64,000 nt of DNA. It comes from Adlercreutzia hattorii (GTDB lineage Bacteria; Actinomycetota; Coriobacteriia; Coriobacteriales; Eggerthellaceae). Made by a program: the position numbers and the translations under genes. The first letter of the stretch is position 1. Each line of letters opens with the position of its first letter. The stretch is from the NCBI RefSeq assembly GCF_011405655.1, contig NZ_AP022829.1, positions 186,001 to 250,000 of the forward strand, read 5' to 3'. This document shows positions 50,919 to 59,387 of this stretch, piece by piece. The notes beneath the pieces were generated by a model. That model was not told the DNA's origin. It ran no database searches and saw nothing but the letters and a program-made list of their open reading frames with translations.

Positions 50919-52735
50919 GGCCCCCGACGGCTGGCGAGGCGGCAGCCGCCGCGCTCGCCGCGCCGCTGGCGGCGTGGGCGGGGTTCGTCGCCGCCCCCGC
51001 CTTGGACGGCGGGGGGTCGCTCGCCTCGCTCATCGCGGCGTTCTCGGATCCCTTTTCGACGAAGCCCACGGCGGGCGGCGCGCGATGGGCGCTGCTGTTC
51101 CTGGTCCTGTATGCCGCCTGCGCGGCGGCGTGGCTGCTCACCCGGCGCAACCTGCGCCCCGGCGAGGAGCACGGCAGCGCCCGGTGGGGTGACGCCCGCC
51201 GCATCTGCCACCGCTACCGGGGGCGCGACCCCGCAGGCGACAAGCTGCTCACGCGCAATTTTCGCATGAGCTACGACACCCACGCCCACAGGCGCTCGAT
51301 GAACACGCTCGTGGTGGGCGGCTCGGGCGCAGGCAAGACGCGCGGGTTCAGCCTGCCCAACGCCTGCCAGGCCAACACATCGATGGTGGTGCTCGACCCG
51401 AAGGGCGAGATCGTGCGCGCCGTGGGCGGGCTGCTCGAATCGAGGGGCTACGAGGTGCGCGTGCTCGACCTCGTGCGCATGGAGAGGTCCCACTGCTACA
51501 ACCCGCTTTCCTACATCGAGTCGGACGCGGACGCGCAGCGGCTCAACACCAACCTGTTCAAGGCGACGACTCCCAAGGGCGCGCAGAGCCAGGATCCTTT
51601 CTGGGACACGGCCGCCGGGATGCTGCACCTGGCGCTTCTGCTTTACCTCGTGCACGAGGCACCGCCCGAGGAGCGCAACTACGCCACCCTCATGGAGATG
51701 CTGCGCGCCGGCGAGGTGCGCGAGGACGACGACGATTACGCCTCGGTGCTCGACGAGCTGTTCGACCGGCTGGAGATGAGGGACCCTGGCCACATCGCGC
51801 TCAAATACTACCGCAGCTACCGCTCCGGCTCGGCCAAGACGCTCAAATCCATCCAGGTGACGCTCGCCTCCAGGCTGGAGAAGTTCAACCTCGACGCCCT
51901 GGCGTCGCTCACCGCCACAGACGAGCTCGACCTGCCGTCGCTCGGGGAGCGCAAGGTGGCCCTGTTCGCAGTCATACCCGACAACGACACCAGCTTCAAC
52001 TTCCTGGTGTCCGTCCTCTACACGCAGCTGTTCCAGCAGCTTTTCGCGCTCGCGGACGGAAAACACGGCGGGCAGCTGCCCGTGCACGTGCACTTCCTCA
52101 TGGACGAGTTCGCCAACGTGAGCTTACCCAATGATTTTGAGAAGATACTCTCCACCATGCGCGGGCGCGGGGTGTCCGCGTCGATCATCATCCAGAACAT
52201 GGCGCAGCTGCGGGCGCTGTTCGACAAGCAGTGGGAGTCCATCGTCGGCAACTGCGACGAGTTTTTGTACCTGGGCGGCAACGAGCAATCCACCCACAAG
52301 TACGTCAGCGAGCTTCTGGGCAAGGAGACCATCGACCTCGACACGCACGGCAGGACCACCGGGAGGGGCGGCAGCTGGTCCACCAACCAGCAGATCTCGG
52401 GGCGCGAGCTCATGACGCCCGACGAGGTGCGCATGCTCGACAACTCCCGCGCGCTGCTCTTCGTGCGCGGCGAGCGCCCCATCATCGACTTAAAGCTCGA
52501 CATAGCGCGGCATCCCGCCGCGCGGCTCACCCCCGAGGGCGGCGCGCCGCCCTACGAGCACGGCGCCTGCCCGCTGGCAAGCGCCGCCGTGGCGCCCTAC
52601 GAAGGCGTTGCCCCCGCGAGCGCGCAGGCCGCGCCTGCGGGCTGCGTCGTGCTCGACGGGGAGGAGGCCGAGGCAGCGCTCGCGGCGGAGGCGGCGGGCG
52701 GGAAAGGAGAACCAACGCATGAGAAAGACCACTGA
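50915..52735 (+). CDS. VirD4/TraG-type coupling ATPase
   Basis: 606 residues. The first 70 residues hold two membrane helices (AAAAALAAPLAAWAGFVAA and WALLFLVLYAACAAAWLL). The ATPase core has Walker A GGSGAGKTRGF near 137, DPKGEIVRAVG, and Walker B HFLMDEFANV near 397, then NCDEFLYLGGNE. It couples the relaxosome to the type IV secretion channel. The ATG at 50915 overlaps the previous stop and has GGAGG upstream. The C-terminal 60 residues are Ala/Pro-rich. Confidence 0.94.
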   Translation: MRPPTAGEAAAAALAAPLAAWAGFVAAPALDGGGSLASLIAAFSDPFSTKPTAGGARWALLFLVLYAACAAAWLLTRRNLRPGEEHGSARWGDARRICHRYRGRDPAGDKLLTRNFRMSYDTHAHRRSMNTLVVGGSGAGKTRGFSLPNACQANTSMVVLDPKGEIVRAVGGLLESRGYEVRVLDLVRMERSHCYNPLSYIESDADAQRLNTNLFKATTPKGAQSQDPFWDTAAGMLHLALLLYLVHEAPPEERNYATLMEMLRAGEVREDDDDYASVLDELFDRLEMRDPGHIALKYYRSYRSGSAKTLKSIQVTLASRLEKFNLDALASLTATDELDLPSLGERKVALFAVIPDNDTSFNFLVSVLYTQLFQQLFALADGKHGGQLPVHVHFLMDEFANVSLPNDFEKILSTMRGRGVSASIIIQNMAQLRALFDKQWESIVGNCDEFLYLGGNEQSTHKYVSELLGKETIDLDTHGRTTGRGGSWSTNQQISGRELMTPDEVRMLDNSRALLFVRGERPIIDLKLDIARHPAARLTPEGGAPPYEHGACPLASAAVAPYEGVAPASAQAAPAGCVVLDGEEAEAALAAEAAGGKGEPTHEKDH

Positions 52736-53051
52736 GGGGAAGAAGGCCCGCCCCGCAGCCCGCGCGCGGCTCATGGCGGCAATCGCCGTCTGCGCCGCTT
52801 CGGCCTTGGCGCTGGAGCCGCCTGCCGCGTTCGCGGCGACCGACCCGATAGCGGCGGTGGACAACCTCTCCACGTTCATCTTCGGGCTCATCAGGAGCGT
52901 CGGGCTCATCCTGCTCGGCTTCGGCGTGGTGCAGGTGGGCATGTCGCTCAAGAGCCACGACCCGTCCCAGCGCGCCAACGGCTTTTTGACCCTGGCGGGC
53001 GGCGTGGTCATCACGTTCGCGAAGGAAATCTTGGACATCATCGTCGGATAG
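52719..53051 (+). CDS. Small pilin-like membrane protein (Maff2/VirB2-like)
   Basis: 110 residues. A signal-like N-terminus (RLMAAIAVCAASALAL, cut near AFAA) is followed by two hydrophobic helices (STFIFGLIRSVGLILLGFGVVQVGM and GFLTLAGGVVITFAKEILDIIV). This is the layout of VirB2/Maff2-like proteins of Tn1549-type elements. GGAAAGGAG precedes the ATG, which overlaps the VirD4 3' end by 17 bp. Confidence 0.8.
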   Translation: MRKTTEGKKARPAARARLMAAIAVCAASALALEPPAAFAATDPIAAVDNLSTFIFGLIRSVGLILLGFGVVQVGMSLKSHDPSQRANGFLTLAGGVVITFAKEILDIIVG

Positions 53052-53085
53052 GCCCGTCGCGCGGGCCCCGAAAGGAGGCGGGCCG

Positions 53086-53925
53086 TTGGATTCGGACAAC
53101 TGGGTGGTCAGCAACCTCCAGGGAGCGCTCGACACGTGGAACGAGAAGATGGGCGAGATCGTGGGGTTGCTCACGGCGTCGCCCGCCGACTTCCGGGGCG
53201 GCGGGATATGGGACGCGGTGCTCTCCATCCACGGCGCCGTGCAGGCGGTGGCGCTCGCGCTCCTCGTGCTGTTCTTCCTGTCGGGCCTCGTGAAGACCTG
53301 CGGCTCGTTCGCCGAGGCCAAGCGCCCGGAGGTGGTGTTGAAGCTGTTCGTGCGGTTCGTGCTGGCGCACGCCGCCGTCGTCTACGGGCTTGAGCTCATG
53401 ATGGCGTTCCTCGACGTGGTGCAGGGGCTCATCGGCGACATGATGGACACCGTGGGCTTCGCGTCGGCCGCGCCCGCCGCGCTGCCCGGCGAGATGGTGG
53501 AGGCCATCGAGGACGTGGGCTTCCTCGACGCCATACCCCTGTGGGCGGTGACGTTGCTCGGCGGGCTGCTCGTCACGGTGCTCTCGTTCATCATGATACT
53601 GGCGGTGTACGGCAGGTTCTTCAAGATATACATGTACACCGCGCTCGCGCCCATACCCCTGTCCACCTTCGCGGGCGAGCCGAGCCAGTCGGTGGGCAAG
53701 GCGTTCCTCAAAAGCTACGGGGCCGTGTGCCTCGAGGGCGCGGTCATCCTGCTCGCATGCGTCATATTCTCGCTGTTCGCATCGGCGCCGCCGGTGGTGG
53801 ACGCCGAGGCTCCCGTGGTCACGCAGGTGTGGTCGTACGTGGGAGAGCTCGCCTTCAACATGCTGGTGCTCACGGGCATGGTCAAGATGGCCGACCGCGT
53901 GGTGCGCGAGATGATGGGGCTTTGA
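53086..53925 (+). CDS. VirB6/TrbL-like conjugation membrane protein
   Basis: 279 residues starting at TTG; AAAGGAGG lies 8 bp upstream, which decides this start. Five to six hydrophobic helices are seen (VQAVALALLVLFFLSGLV; FVLAHAAVVYGLELMMAFL; LWAVTLLGGLLVTVLSFIMIL; GAVILLACVIFSLFA). RFFKIYMYTALAPIPLSTFAGEP is characteristic of the TrbL/VirB6 family in Gram-positive ICEs. It forms part of the inner channel. Confidence 0.87.
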   Translation: MDSDNWVVSNLQGALDTWNEKMGEIVGLLTASPADFRGGGIWDAVLSIHGAVQAVALALLVLFFLSGLVKTCGSFAEAKRPEVVLKLFVRFVLAHAAVVYGLELMMAFLDVVQGLIGDMMDTVGFASAAPAALPGEMVEAIEDVGFLDAIPLWAVTLLGGLLVTVLSFIMILAVYGRFFKIYMYTALAPIPLSTFAGEPSQSVGKAFLKSYGAVCLEGAVILLACVIFSLFASAPPVVDAEAPVVTQVWSYVGELAFNMLVLTGMVKMADRVVREMMGL

Positions 53926-54028
53926 CGCCCCTCCCCTTTCCCGAAACAACCGAACGAACACATTGCCCGCGCCGCGCGCGGGGCGCTTTACGCGCCCGCT
54001 TCGCCGCGCAGGCAGAGAGGAGCAAGAA

Positions 54029-54412
54029 GTGGAAGTGAAGGTCAACCGAGAGATACGCGAGTATACCGAGGGGGTGTTCTTCGGCATGTCGCTTCGGCAG
54101 TGCGTCTTCGCGCTGCTCGCCTGCGTCGCCGCCGTGGGGCTCTACTTCGGGCTGTCGCCCTTCCTGAGACTGGACGAGCTCTCCTGGGCGTGCATCGCGG
54201 GAGCGGCCCCGTTCGCCGCGCTGGGGTTCGTCACCTGGCACGGCATGGCGGTCGAACGCGCGGCGTGGGCGTGGGCCAAATACGCGCTTTTGACCCCCAA
54301 GGAACTGCCCGCGCGCCCGCAGAACCTGTACTACGAGGCCGTCTGCACGCCGCATCGCGCGAAGGGCATCCGCCGCGAGAAAGGAGGGCATCATGGCCGC
54401 ACTCGCAGCTAG
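54029..54412 (+). CDS. PrgI-family conjugation protein
   Basis: 127 residues starting at GTG with GAGAGGAG upstream. VNREIREYTEGVFFGMSLRQCVFALLACVAAVGLYF and a second helix (WACIAGAAPFAALGFVTW) define a PrgI-like two-helix protein. It always precedes VirB4 in these elements and probably replaces VirB3. The last 20 bp overlap VirB4. Confidence 0.88.
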   Translation: MEVKVNREIREYTEGVFFGMSLRQCVFALLACVAAVGLYFGLSPFLRLDELSWACIAGAAPFAALGFVTWHGMAVERAAWAWAKYALLTPKELPARPQNLYYEAVCTPHRAKGIRREKGGHHGRTRS

Positions 54413-56702
54413 GCGGCGCAAAGGCGGCACGCGGTTCGTCCCGCCGAAAACCGCCGAGGACGCCGTGCCCGTGCGCCGCATCTGGCCCGACGGCGTGTGC
54501 CTCACCGACGACGGCGAGTACGCGAAGACCTGGCGCGTGAGCGACGTGAACTACGCGGCGGCGTCAAAGGAGGATAAGGAGGCCATGTTCCTGGGCTACT
54601 CGGACCTGCTCAACTCTTTCGACTCCGACGCGCGGGCCAAGGTCACCGTGGCGGTGCGCAGGCTCGACGCCGAAGCCCTCGGGCGGCGCATCCTCATACC
54701 GCCCAAGGGCGACGGGCTCGACCGCTACCGCGAGGAGTACAACGCCATGCTCATGGAGAAGGCCACGGGGGCGAATTCCATGGTGCGCGAGATATACCTT
54801 ACCATCGCCGTGGGAGGGAGAAGCATCCAGGAGGTCCGCTCCTACTTCAACCGCGCGTCGGCGGAGACGGCCGCGCACCTCGCGCGCCTCGGGGCGCACT
54901 GCGAGGAGCTCGACGCAGAGGGCAAGCTGCGGCTTCTGAGGGGCTTCTACCGGGGCGGCGCCGACGACCTGCCCATCGACGTGCGCGCCTCGATGCGCCG
55001 GGGGCACTCGTTCAAGGACGCCGTTGCGCCCGAGGGCGCGGGCATTGAGGCCGACCGCCTGCGGGTGGGCGGCCGCTGGGCGCGCGCCCTGTACCTGACC
55101 GACTACGCGTCCTACATCAAGGACGGCTTTCTGGCCGAGCTTACCGACGCGAGGCGCGCGATGGCGCTTTCCATAGACGTCGTCCCCGTGCCCACTGACG
55201 AGGCGGTGCGCGAGGTGGAGCGGCGACTGCTCGGTGTGGAGACGAACATCACCAACTGGACGCGCCGGCAGAACGCCAACATGAACTATAACGTGGCCGT
55301 GCCCTACGACATGGAGCAGCAGCGCAAGGAGAGCCGCGAGTTCCTGGACGACCTCATGTCGCGCGACCAGCGCATGATGCTCGCCACGGTGACGCTCGTC
55401 CACTTTGCCGACACGCCTGAGGAGCTCGACGCCGACACCGAGGCGCTGCTCTCGTGCGCGCGCAAGCACCTGTGCCGCCTCTCGGTCCTGCGCTTCCAGC
55501 AGCTCGACGGGCTGTCAACCGCGCTGCCCATAGGCGTGCGTCGCATCGAGGCGATGCGCACGCTCACCACCGAGAGCCTCGCCGTGCTCATGCCGTTCCG
55601 CGTGCAGGAGATCATGGAGGAGGGCGGCATGTACTTCGGCGAGAACGCCATATCGCGCAACCTCATCCTGTGCGACAAGTCGCGGCTCCTGAACCCCAAC
55701 GCGTTCGTGCTGGGCGTGCCGGGCTCGGGCAAGAGCTTCTCGACCAAGGAGCTCATAGCTATGCTTGCGCTCTCGACCGACGACGACATAGTGATATGCG
55801 ACCCCGAGCGCGAGTACGCCTCGCTCGCCGAGGCACTGGGCGGCGAGGTGGTGCGCATCGCGGCGGGCAGCCCCCACCACATCAACGCCATGGACATGGT
55901 GGAGGGCTACGGCGAGGGAGGCAACCCCGTGGCCGACAAGAGCGAGTTCGTGCTGTCACTGTTCGAGCAGCTCGACCGCCGGGGACTGGGGCCGCAGGCC
56001 AAGTCGGTCGTGGACCGCTGCACCTCGGCGGTGTACGCCGACTACCTGCGCGGCGGCGAGGCGCCCACGCTCGCCCACCTGCGCGACAAACTGCTCGCCC
56101 AGCCCGAGCCGCAGGCGCGCGACCTGGCGCTTTCGCTGGAGCTGTTCACCTCGGGCACGCTGGACGCGTTCGCCCACCCAACCAACGTGGACACCCGCAA
56201 CAGACTCCTCGTCTACGACATCATGGACCTCGGCCGTCAGCTCAAGACCATGGGGCTGCTCGTCATCACCGACGCGATGCTCAACCGAGTGACGGACAAC
56301 TGGCGCGCGGGCAGGCGCACGCACATCTTCATAGACGAGTTCCACGTGGTGTTCGAGAACGAGTACTCCGGCGCGTTCTTCAACAGCGCGTGGCGCCGCT
56401 TCCGCAAGCGCAACGCCTATCCCACGGCCATCACGCAGAACGTGGAGTACCTGCTCGATTCGGTCTTAGCCTCCACGATGCTCTCCAACTCCGAGCTCAT
56501 CGTCATGCTCAATCAGGCGGCCGCCGACCGCGGGAAGCTTGGCGAGCTCCTCAACATCAGCCGCGAGCAAATGGGCTACATCACGAACGCCGAGGCGGGC
56601 TGCGGCCTCCTGCGCTACGGCGGCGCCATCGTGCCGTTCGCCAACCACTTCCCGAGGGGCACCGAACTCTACCGTCTCATGACCACGAAGCCCGGGGAGT
56701 GA
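54393..56702 (+). CDS. VirB4/TraE-type ATPase
   Basis: 769 residues. The N-terminal region (to ~420) fits the VirB4 N-domain; the ATPase has Walker A GVPGSGKSFSTKE near 442, DPEREYASLAEALGG, and Walker B HIFIDEFHVVF near 645, then AWRRFRKRNAYPTAITQNVE. It powers the secretion channel. AAAGGAGG precedes the ATG. The next gene starts 21 bp later. Confidence 0.95.
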   Translation: MAALAARRRKGGTRFVPPKTAEDAVPVRRIWPDGVCLTDDGEYAKTWRVSDVNYAAASKEDKEAMFLGYSDLLNSFDSDARAKVTVAVRRLDAEALGRRILIPPKGDGLDRYREEYNAMLMEKATGANSMVREIYLTIAVGGRSIQEVRSYFNRASAETAAHLARLGAHCEELDAEGKLRLLRGFYRGGADDLPIDVRASMRRGHSFKDAVAPEGAGIEADRLRVGGRWARALYLTDYASYIKDGFLAELTDARRAMALSIDVVPVPTDEAVREVERRLLGVETNITNWTRRQNANMNYNVAVPYDMEQQRKESREFLDDLMSRDQRMMLATVTLVHFADTPEELDADTEALLSCARKHLCRLSVLRFQQLDGLSTALPIGVRRIEAMRTLTTESLAVLMPFRVQEIMEEGGMYFGENAISRNLILCDKSRLLNPNAFVLGVPGSGKSFSTKELIAMLALSTDDDIVICDPEREYASLAEALGGEVVRIAAGSPHHINAMDMVEGYGEGGNPVADKSEFVLSLFEQLDRRGLGPQAKSVVDRCTSAVYADYLRGGEAPTLAHLRDKLLAQPEPQARDLALSLELFTSGTLDAFAHPTNVDTRNRLLVYDIMDLGRQLKTMGLLVITDAMLNRVTDNWRAGRRTHIFIDEFHVVFENEYSGAFFNSAWRRFRKRNAYPTAITQNVEYLLDSVLASTMLSNSELIVMLNQAAADRGKLGELLNISREQMGYITNAEAGCGLLRYGGAIVPFANHFPRGTELYRLMTTKPGE

Positions 56703-56723
56703 CGAAGCAGAAAGGAGGCCGCC

Positions 56724-58301
56724 TTGCCGAGCGACATCAAGGAGCGCGTCGTCGCCAGGAACGTGAAGACCCTCGACCGCGCGGCGCTTCTCCAAAAGGC
56801 GGCGCGGCCCGCAGCGCTGCGCGTCGGCGAAACGGCGAAGGCGGCAAACCCCGCACACACACGCGAACGAAGGGGCGATGAAGCCGAAGGCGGCTGGGCG
56901 GCGGCGCGCGGCGAATCGGAGCGAACGGCGCACGAGGGCTTCGCGGCCACAGCGAACGGTGCGCGGGTCGCCCGCGCAATCCGGCGGCGCAATGTCCCCA
57001 AGGAACGCGCGCGCACGACCTTCCCGTCCGCAGAGCGCGGCGAACGTCGCACGCCGAGGGGTTGCGCGGCATCCTGCGGGCCAAGCCGCGAAGCATTGAG
57101 TCCTTCGCCGAGAACGCCCCGGTCGGCGAATGCGCGCGCCCGAGATGCCATGCGCGCGAGGGCACAGGCGGCGTCGCGCGCACGCGCGGCCTGGACGTCT
57201 CGCAAGGCCGCGGCGAAGGGCGCGAACGCCGCCGCGCGGCGGGCGGCAAACAGCGCGGGCCGTTTCGCGCGCATGGCCGCGCTCCAGGCGCGGGCGGCAG
57301 CAGCGGCGCTCGCCGGCCTCGGCTCGTCCGCAGCTGCGGTGGTCGTGGTGGCGTGCCTCGCGGCATTCATCGCCACCTCGGCGTTCGGCATCTTCCTCAT
57401 GGGCGGCGATATGGGCGACGGAAACCCCTCGCTCCGCGAGGTGATGGCGGAGATAGACGCCGAGCACGCCGCCAAGGTGGAGGAGGCCAAGGCGTCGGCG
57501 GAGTGCGACGAGGCTTCGGTTTCGGGCAGCAAGAACCCGTGGAAGGAAACCCTCGCCGTGTTCGCGGTCAAGCTGGCGGCGGATGCCGACAACCCGCTCG
57601 ACGTGCTGACGCTCGACGCCGCGCGGCAGGATGCGCTGCGCGCCGTGTTCTGGGACATGAACTCCATCGAGGTCAAAATCGAAGAAGCCGAGCCGAGCGG
57701 TTCCGACGGTGAAGGCACCCCGCCCGCCAAGATGCTGTGCGTCGTTCTTTCAGCCAAGACCCCGGAGCAGATGGCGTCGGCTTACGGGTTCGACGCGGGA
57801 CAGCTCGAAACGCTGCGCGAGCTTCTGGACGAGCGCTACGACGCCGCATGGCGGGCAGTGCTCCACGGAACCGCGGGCGGCGGCGTCGACATTGTGGAAG
57901 TCGCCGCGAGCCAGCTGGGCAACGTAGGCGGCCGGTCGTACTGGTCGTGGTACGGGTTCGAGAACCGCGTGGAATGGTGCGCGTGCTTCGTGAGCTGGTG
58001 CGCGAACGAGTGCGGATACATCGATTCGGGCGAGATGCCCAAGTTCTCCTACTGTCCCACGGGCGTGCAGTGGTTCAAGGCCGCAGGCCGCTGGCTGCCG
58101 GGAGGCAGCGCGCCGGCACCCGGGGATATCGCGTTCTTCGACTGGGATGGCGACGGCGTCTCAGACCACGTGGGCATCGTGGAATCGTGCGACGGCTCAA
58201 CCGTGCACACTATCGAAGGCAATTCGGACGATGCGTGCAGGAGAAGCGCCTACGGCGTCGGAAGCCCTTTCATTATGGGGTATGGGGCGTGCTCTTTCTA
58301 A
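56724..58301 (+). CDS. CHAP-domain lytic enzyme of the conjugation apparatus
   Basis: 525 residues starting at TTG with AAAGGAGG upstream. The first ~195 residues are basic, Arg/Ala-rich and probably cytosolic. One membrane helix lies at about 196-228 (AAAVVVVACLAAFIATSAFGI). The outside part ends in a CHAP amidase with EWCACFVSWCANECGY (catalytic Cys near 420) and DHVGIVES (His). It opens peptidoglycan for the transfer channel, as VirB1-like enzymes do. It is the last recognisable transfer gene, and its stop overlaps a reverse-strand gene by 4 bp. Confidence 0.9.
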   Translation: MPSDIKERVVARNVKTLDRAALLQKAARPAALRVGETAKAANPAHTRERRGDEAEGGWAAARGESERTAHEGFAATANGARVARAIRRRNVPKERARTTFPSAERGERRTPRGCAASCGPSREALSPSPRTPRSANARARDAMRARAQAASRARAAWTSRKAAAKGANAAARRAANSAGRFARMAALQARAAAAALAGLGSSAAAVVVVACLAAFIATSAFGIFLMGGDMGDGNPSLREVMAEIDAEHAAKVEEAKASAECDEASVSGSKNPWKETLAVFAVKLAADADNPLDVLTLDAARQDALRAVFWDMNSIEVKIEEAEPSGSDGEGTPPAKMLCVVLSAKTPEQMASAYGFDAGQLETLRELLDERYDAAWRAVLHGTAGGGVDIVEVAASQLGNVGGRSYWSWYGFENRVEWCACFVSWCANECGYIDSGEMPKFSYCPTGVQWFKAAGRWLPGGSAPAPGDIAFFDWDGDGVSDHVGIVESCDGSTVHTIEGNSDDACRRSAYGVGSPFIMGYGACSF

Positions 58302-58855
58302 GAAATCTCTATCCATCTTGCCAATAAAGGCAGCTCCAAATGACGCAAAACATCGTTGCACTCGTAGATGGTTAGGCTGTCGTTCATGGACAGCAACTCT
58401 CTGTATGCCTCATGAAGCTTACACCCTCCAAGGTAATAACCCGCCGCATTGAAAAGATTCTCGGATTCTTCCAAAGAGAGTCCGAGGCCTACGCAAAATT
58501 GCATCACTGTTTCTGGTTTAGGACGATCTGCAAGTTGACCATATTTGATTCGCTCGTAAGTTTTCTCCGACAGCAAAGTACGTCTGCAGAACTCGCTTTT
58601 TGAAATGCCAAGCTTCAAGACGTACTTCGCAGAAAGCAGAGAAAATGGTGCTGTCTCTCTTTCTGACCCGCTGCTATCGTGTTCGATTGACGCTGGAGTG
58701 CCATAAGCTTTCCCCATCGTCTTCTTGAAGAGGCGGTCTCTTAGTCGATAGCAACACTCCGTTACTTTTTGAGTAATGGCATCCTCCTTCACGGCTGGGC
58801 ACCTACCTCGGTTGGCGCTGCCAGCGCAATAAGCCCTGGGGGATTTAGTCTTCAA
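58298..58855 (-). CDS. HTH-like protein of unknown function
   Basis: 185 residues starting at TTG, chosen because GAGGGAG lies 7 bp upstream. Residues ~75-140 (LLSAKYVLKLGISKSEFCRR, LSEKTYERIKYGQL, PKPETVMQFCVGLGLSLEES) look like a helix-turn-helix of the XRE type, followed by a segment similar to those of small HTH proteins with a NLFNAAGYYL ending. GC content is clearly lower than in neighbours, which suggests separate acquisition. It could regulate the element or the AT-rich region beside it. An internal ATG (MGKAYG) is an alternative start. Confidence 0.6.
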   Translation of the reverse strand: MKTKSPRAYCAGSANRGRCPAVKEDAITQKVTECCYRLRDRLFKKTMGKAYGTPASIEHDSSGSERETAPFSLLSAKYVLKLGISKSEFCRRTLLSEKTYERIKYGQLADRPKPETVMQFCVGLGLSLEESENLFNAAGYYLGGCKLHEAYRELLSMNDSLTIYECNDVLRHLELPLLARWIEIS

Positions 58856-59269
58856 GGTCGAACTCCCTCAAGCCAACCTCCTTTTGGCGCCTGCGTTGTT
58901 TTGCTCTCAAACCGAATTGCTCCCGGGATACATGCTTTTCACTGTCTCCATCAGAAAAAGAAGAGGGCGTAATCGCAAGCTATTTGCAAAGCGTGCCTTT
59001 CTAACCACATGGCTAAAAAATCTTTGCCACCTGCAAGCAAAAAAGCGCGTGCAGGGAGCTAGTGGGCTGGAGAGACCGATTTGATTCTGAGGATATCAGG
59101 AGACCCCCTTCGTCGCTTCAAATACACTTCTCTACTACTCGCTTACGACATATTGCCGAGCCGGGTATCAAACCAGTTTTTCTGTTAATCAAACTAAAAC
59201 TGATTTGTAAAACACGGCTTTAAAAGAACGGTTGTGCAGGTTTCAATCGAAAGCCACCAACAAAAAAGT
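58856..59269. other. AT-rich intergenic region
   Basis: This stretch has a visibly lower GC content than both sides and no supported gene. The reverse strand holds the leader of the HTH gene. I searched it for the missing 3' half of tRNA-Gly and for a copy of the 29980 junction and saw neither. Confidence 0.55.
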
Positions 59270-59298
59270 TAGACATAGAAACCTTTTATCCTTATAAT
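59270..59298 (+). promoter_or_regulatory. Strong sigma-70 promoter of the ABC transporter operon
   Basis: TAGACA (five of six consensus bases) and a perfect TATAAT are 17 bp apart. TAGACA and TGTCTA (59320-59325) form an inverted pair flanking the -10 and start region, a possible operator. Confidence 0.7.
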
Positions 59299-59344
59299 GT
59301 CCTTGTTCTAATTGGACAGTGTCTATCTAAATATAAAGGAATAG

Positions 59345-59368
59345 ATGCTGATGTACGGGATGATATGA
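59345..59368 (+). CDS. Seven-codon leader peptide ahead of the binding-protein gene
   Basis: ATG to TGA encodes MLMYGMI, with AAAGGA 4 bp upstream. It ends 19 bp before the preferred start of the binding-protein gene. Three of seven residues are Met. It could couple or attenuate translation of the operon. With so short a frame this may be chance, although the ribosome-binding site is better than that of the next ATG (59373). Confidence 0.35.
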   Translation: MLMYGMI

Positions 59369-59387
59369 AAAAATGATTGGAGCGGAT

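Larger units (their letters stand above)
29985..58301 (+). mobile_element. Integrative and conjugative element, Tn1549-like transfer module (right end not seen)
   Basis: A continuous set of ICE genes runs on the forward strand: partition (parA, parB), sortase and surface protein, methylase-helicase, methyltransferases, primase, oriT-like hairpins, MobC, MOBP relaxase, PcfB-like, ArdC-like, VirD4, a pilin-like peptide, VirB6, PrgI, VirB4 and a CHAP lytic enzyme. Order and content fit the Tn1549/CTn family of anaerobes. The left end is placed at the tRNA-Gly break. No integrase, excisionase or matching tRNA 3' half is found, so the end given is only that of the last recognised ICE gene. Confidence 0.85.
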
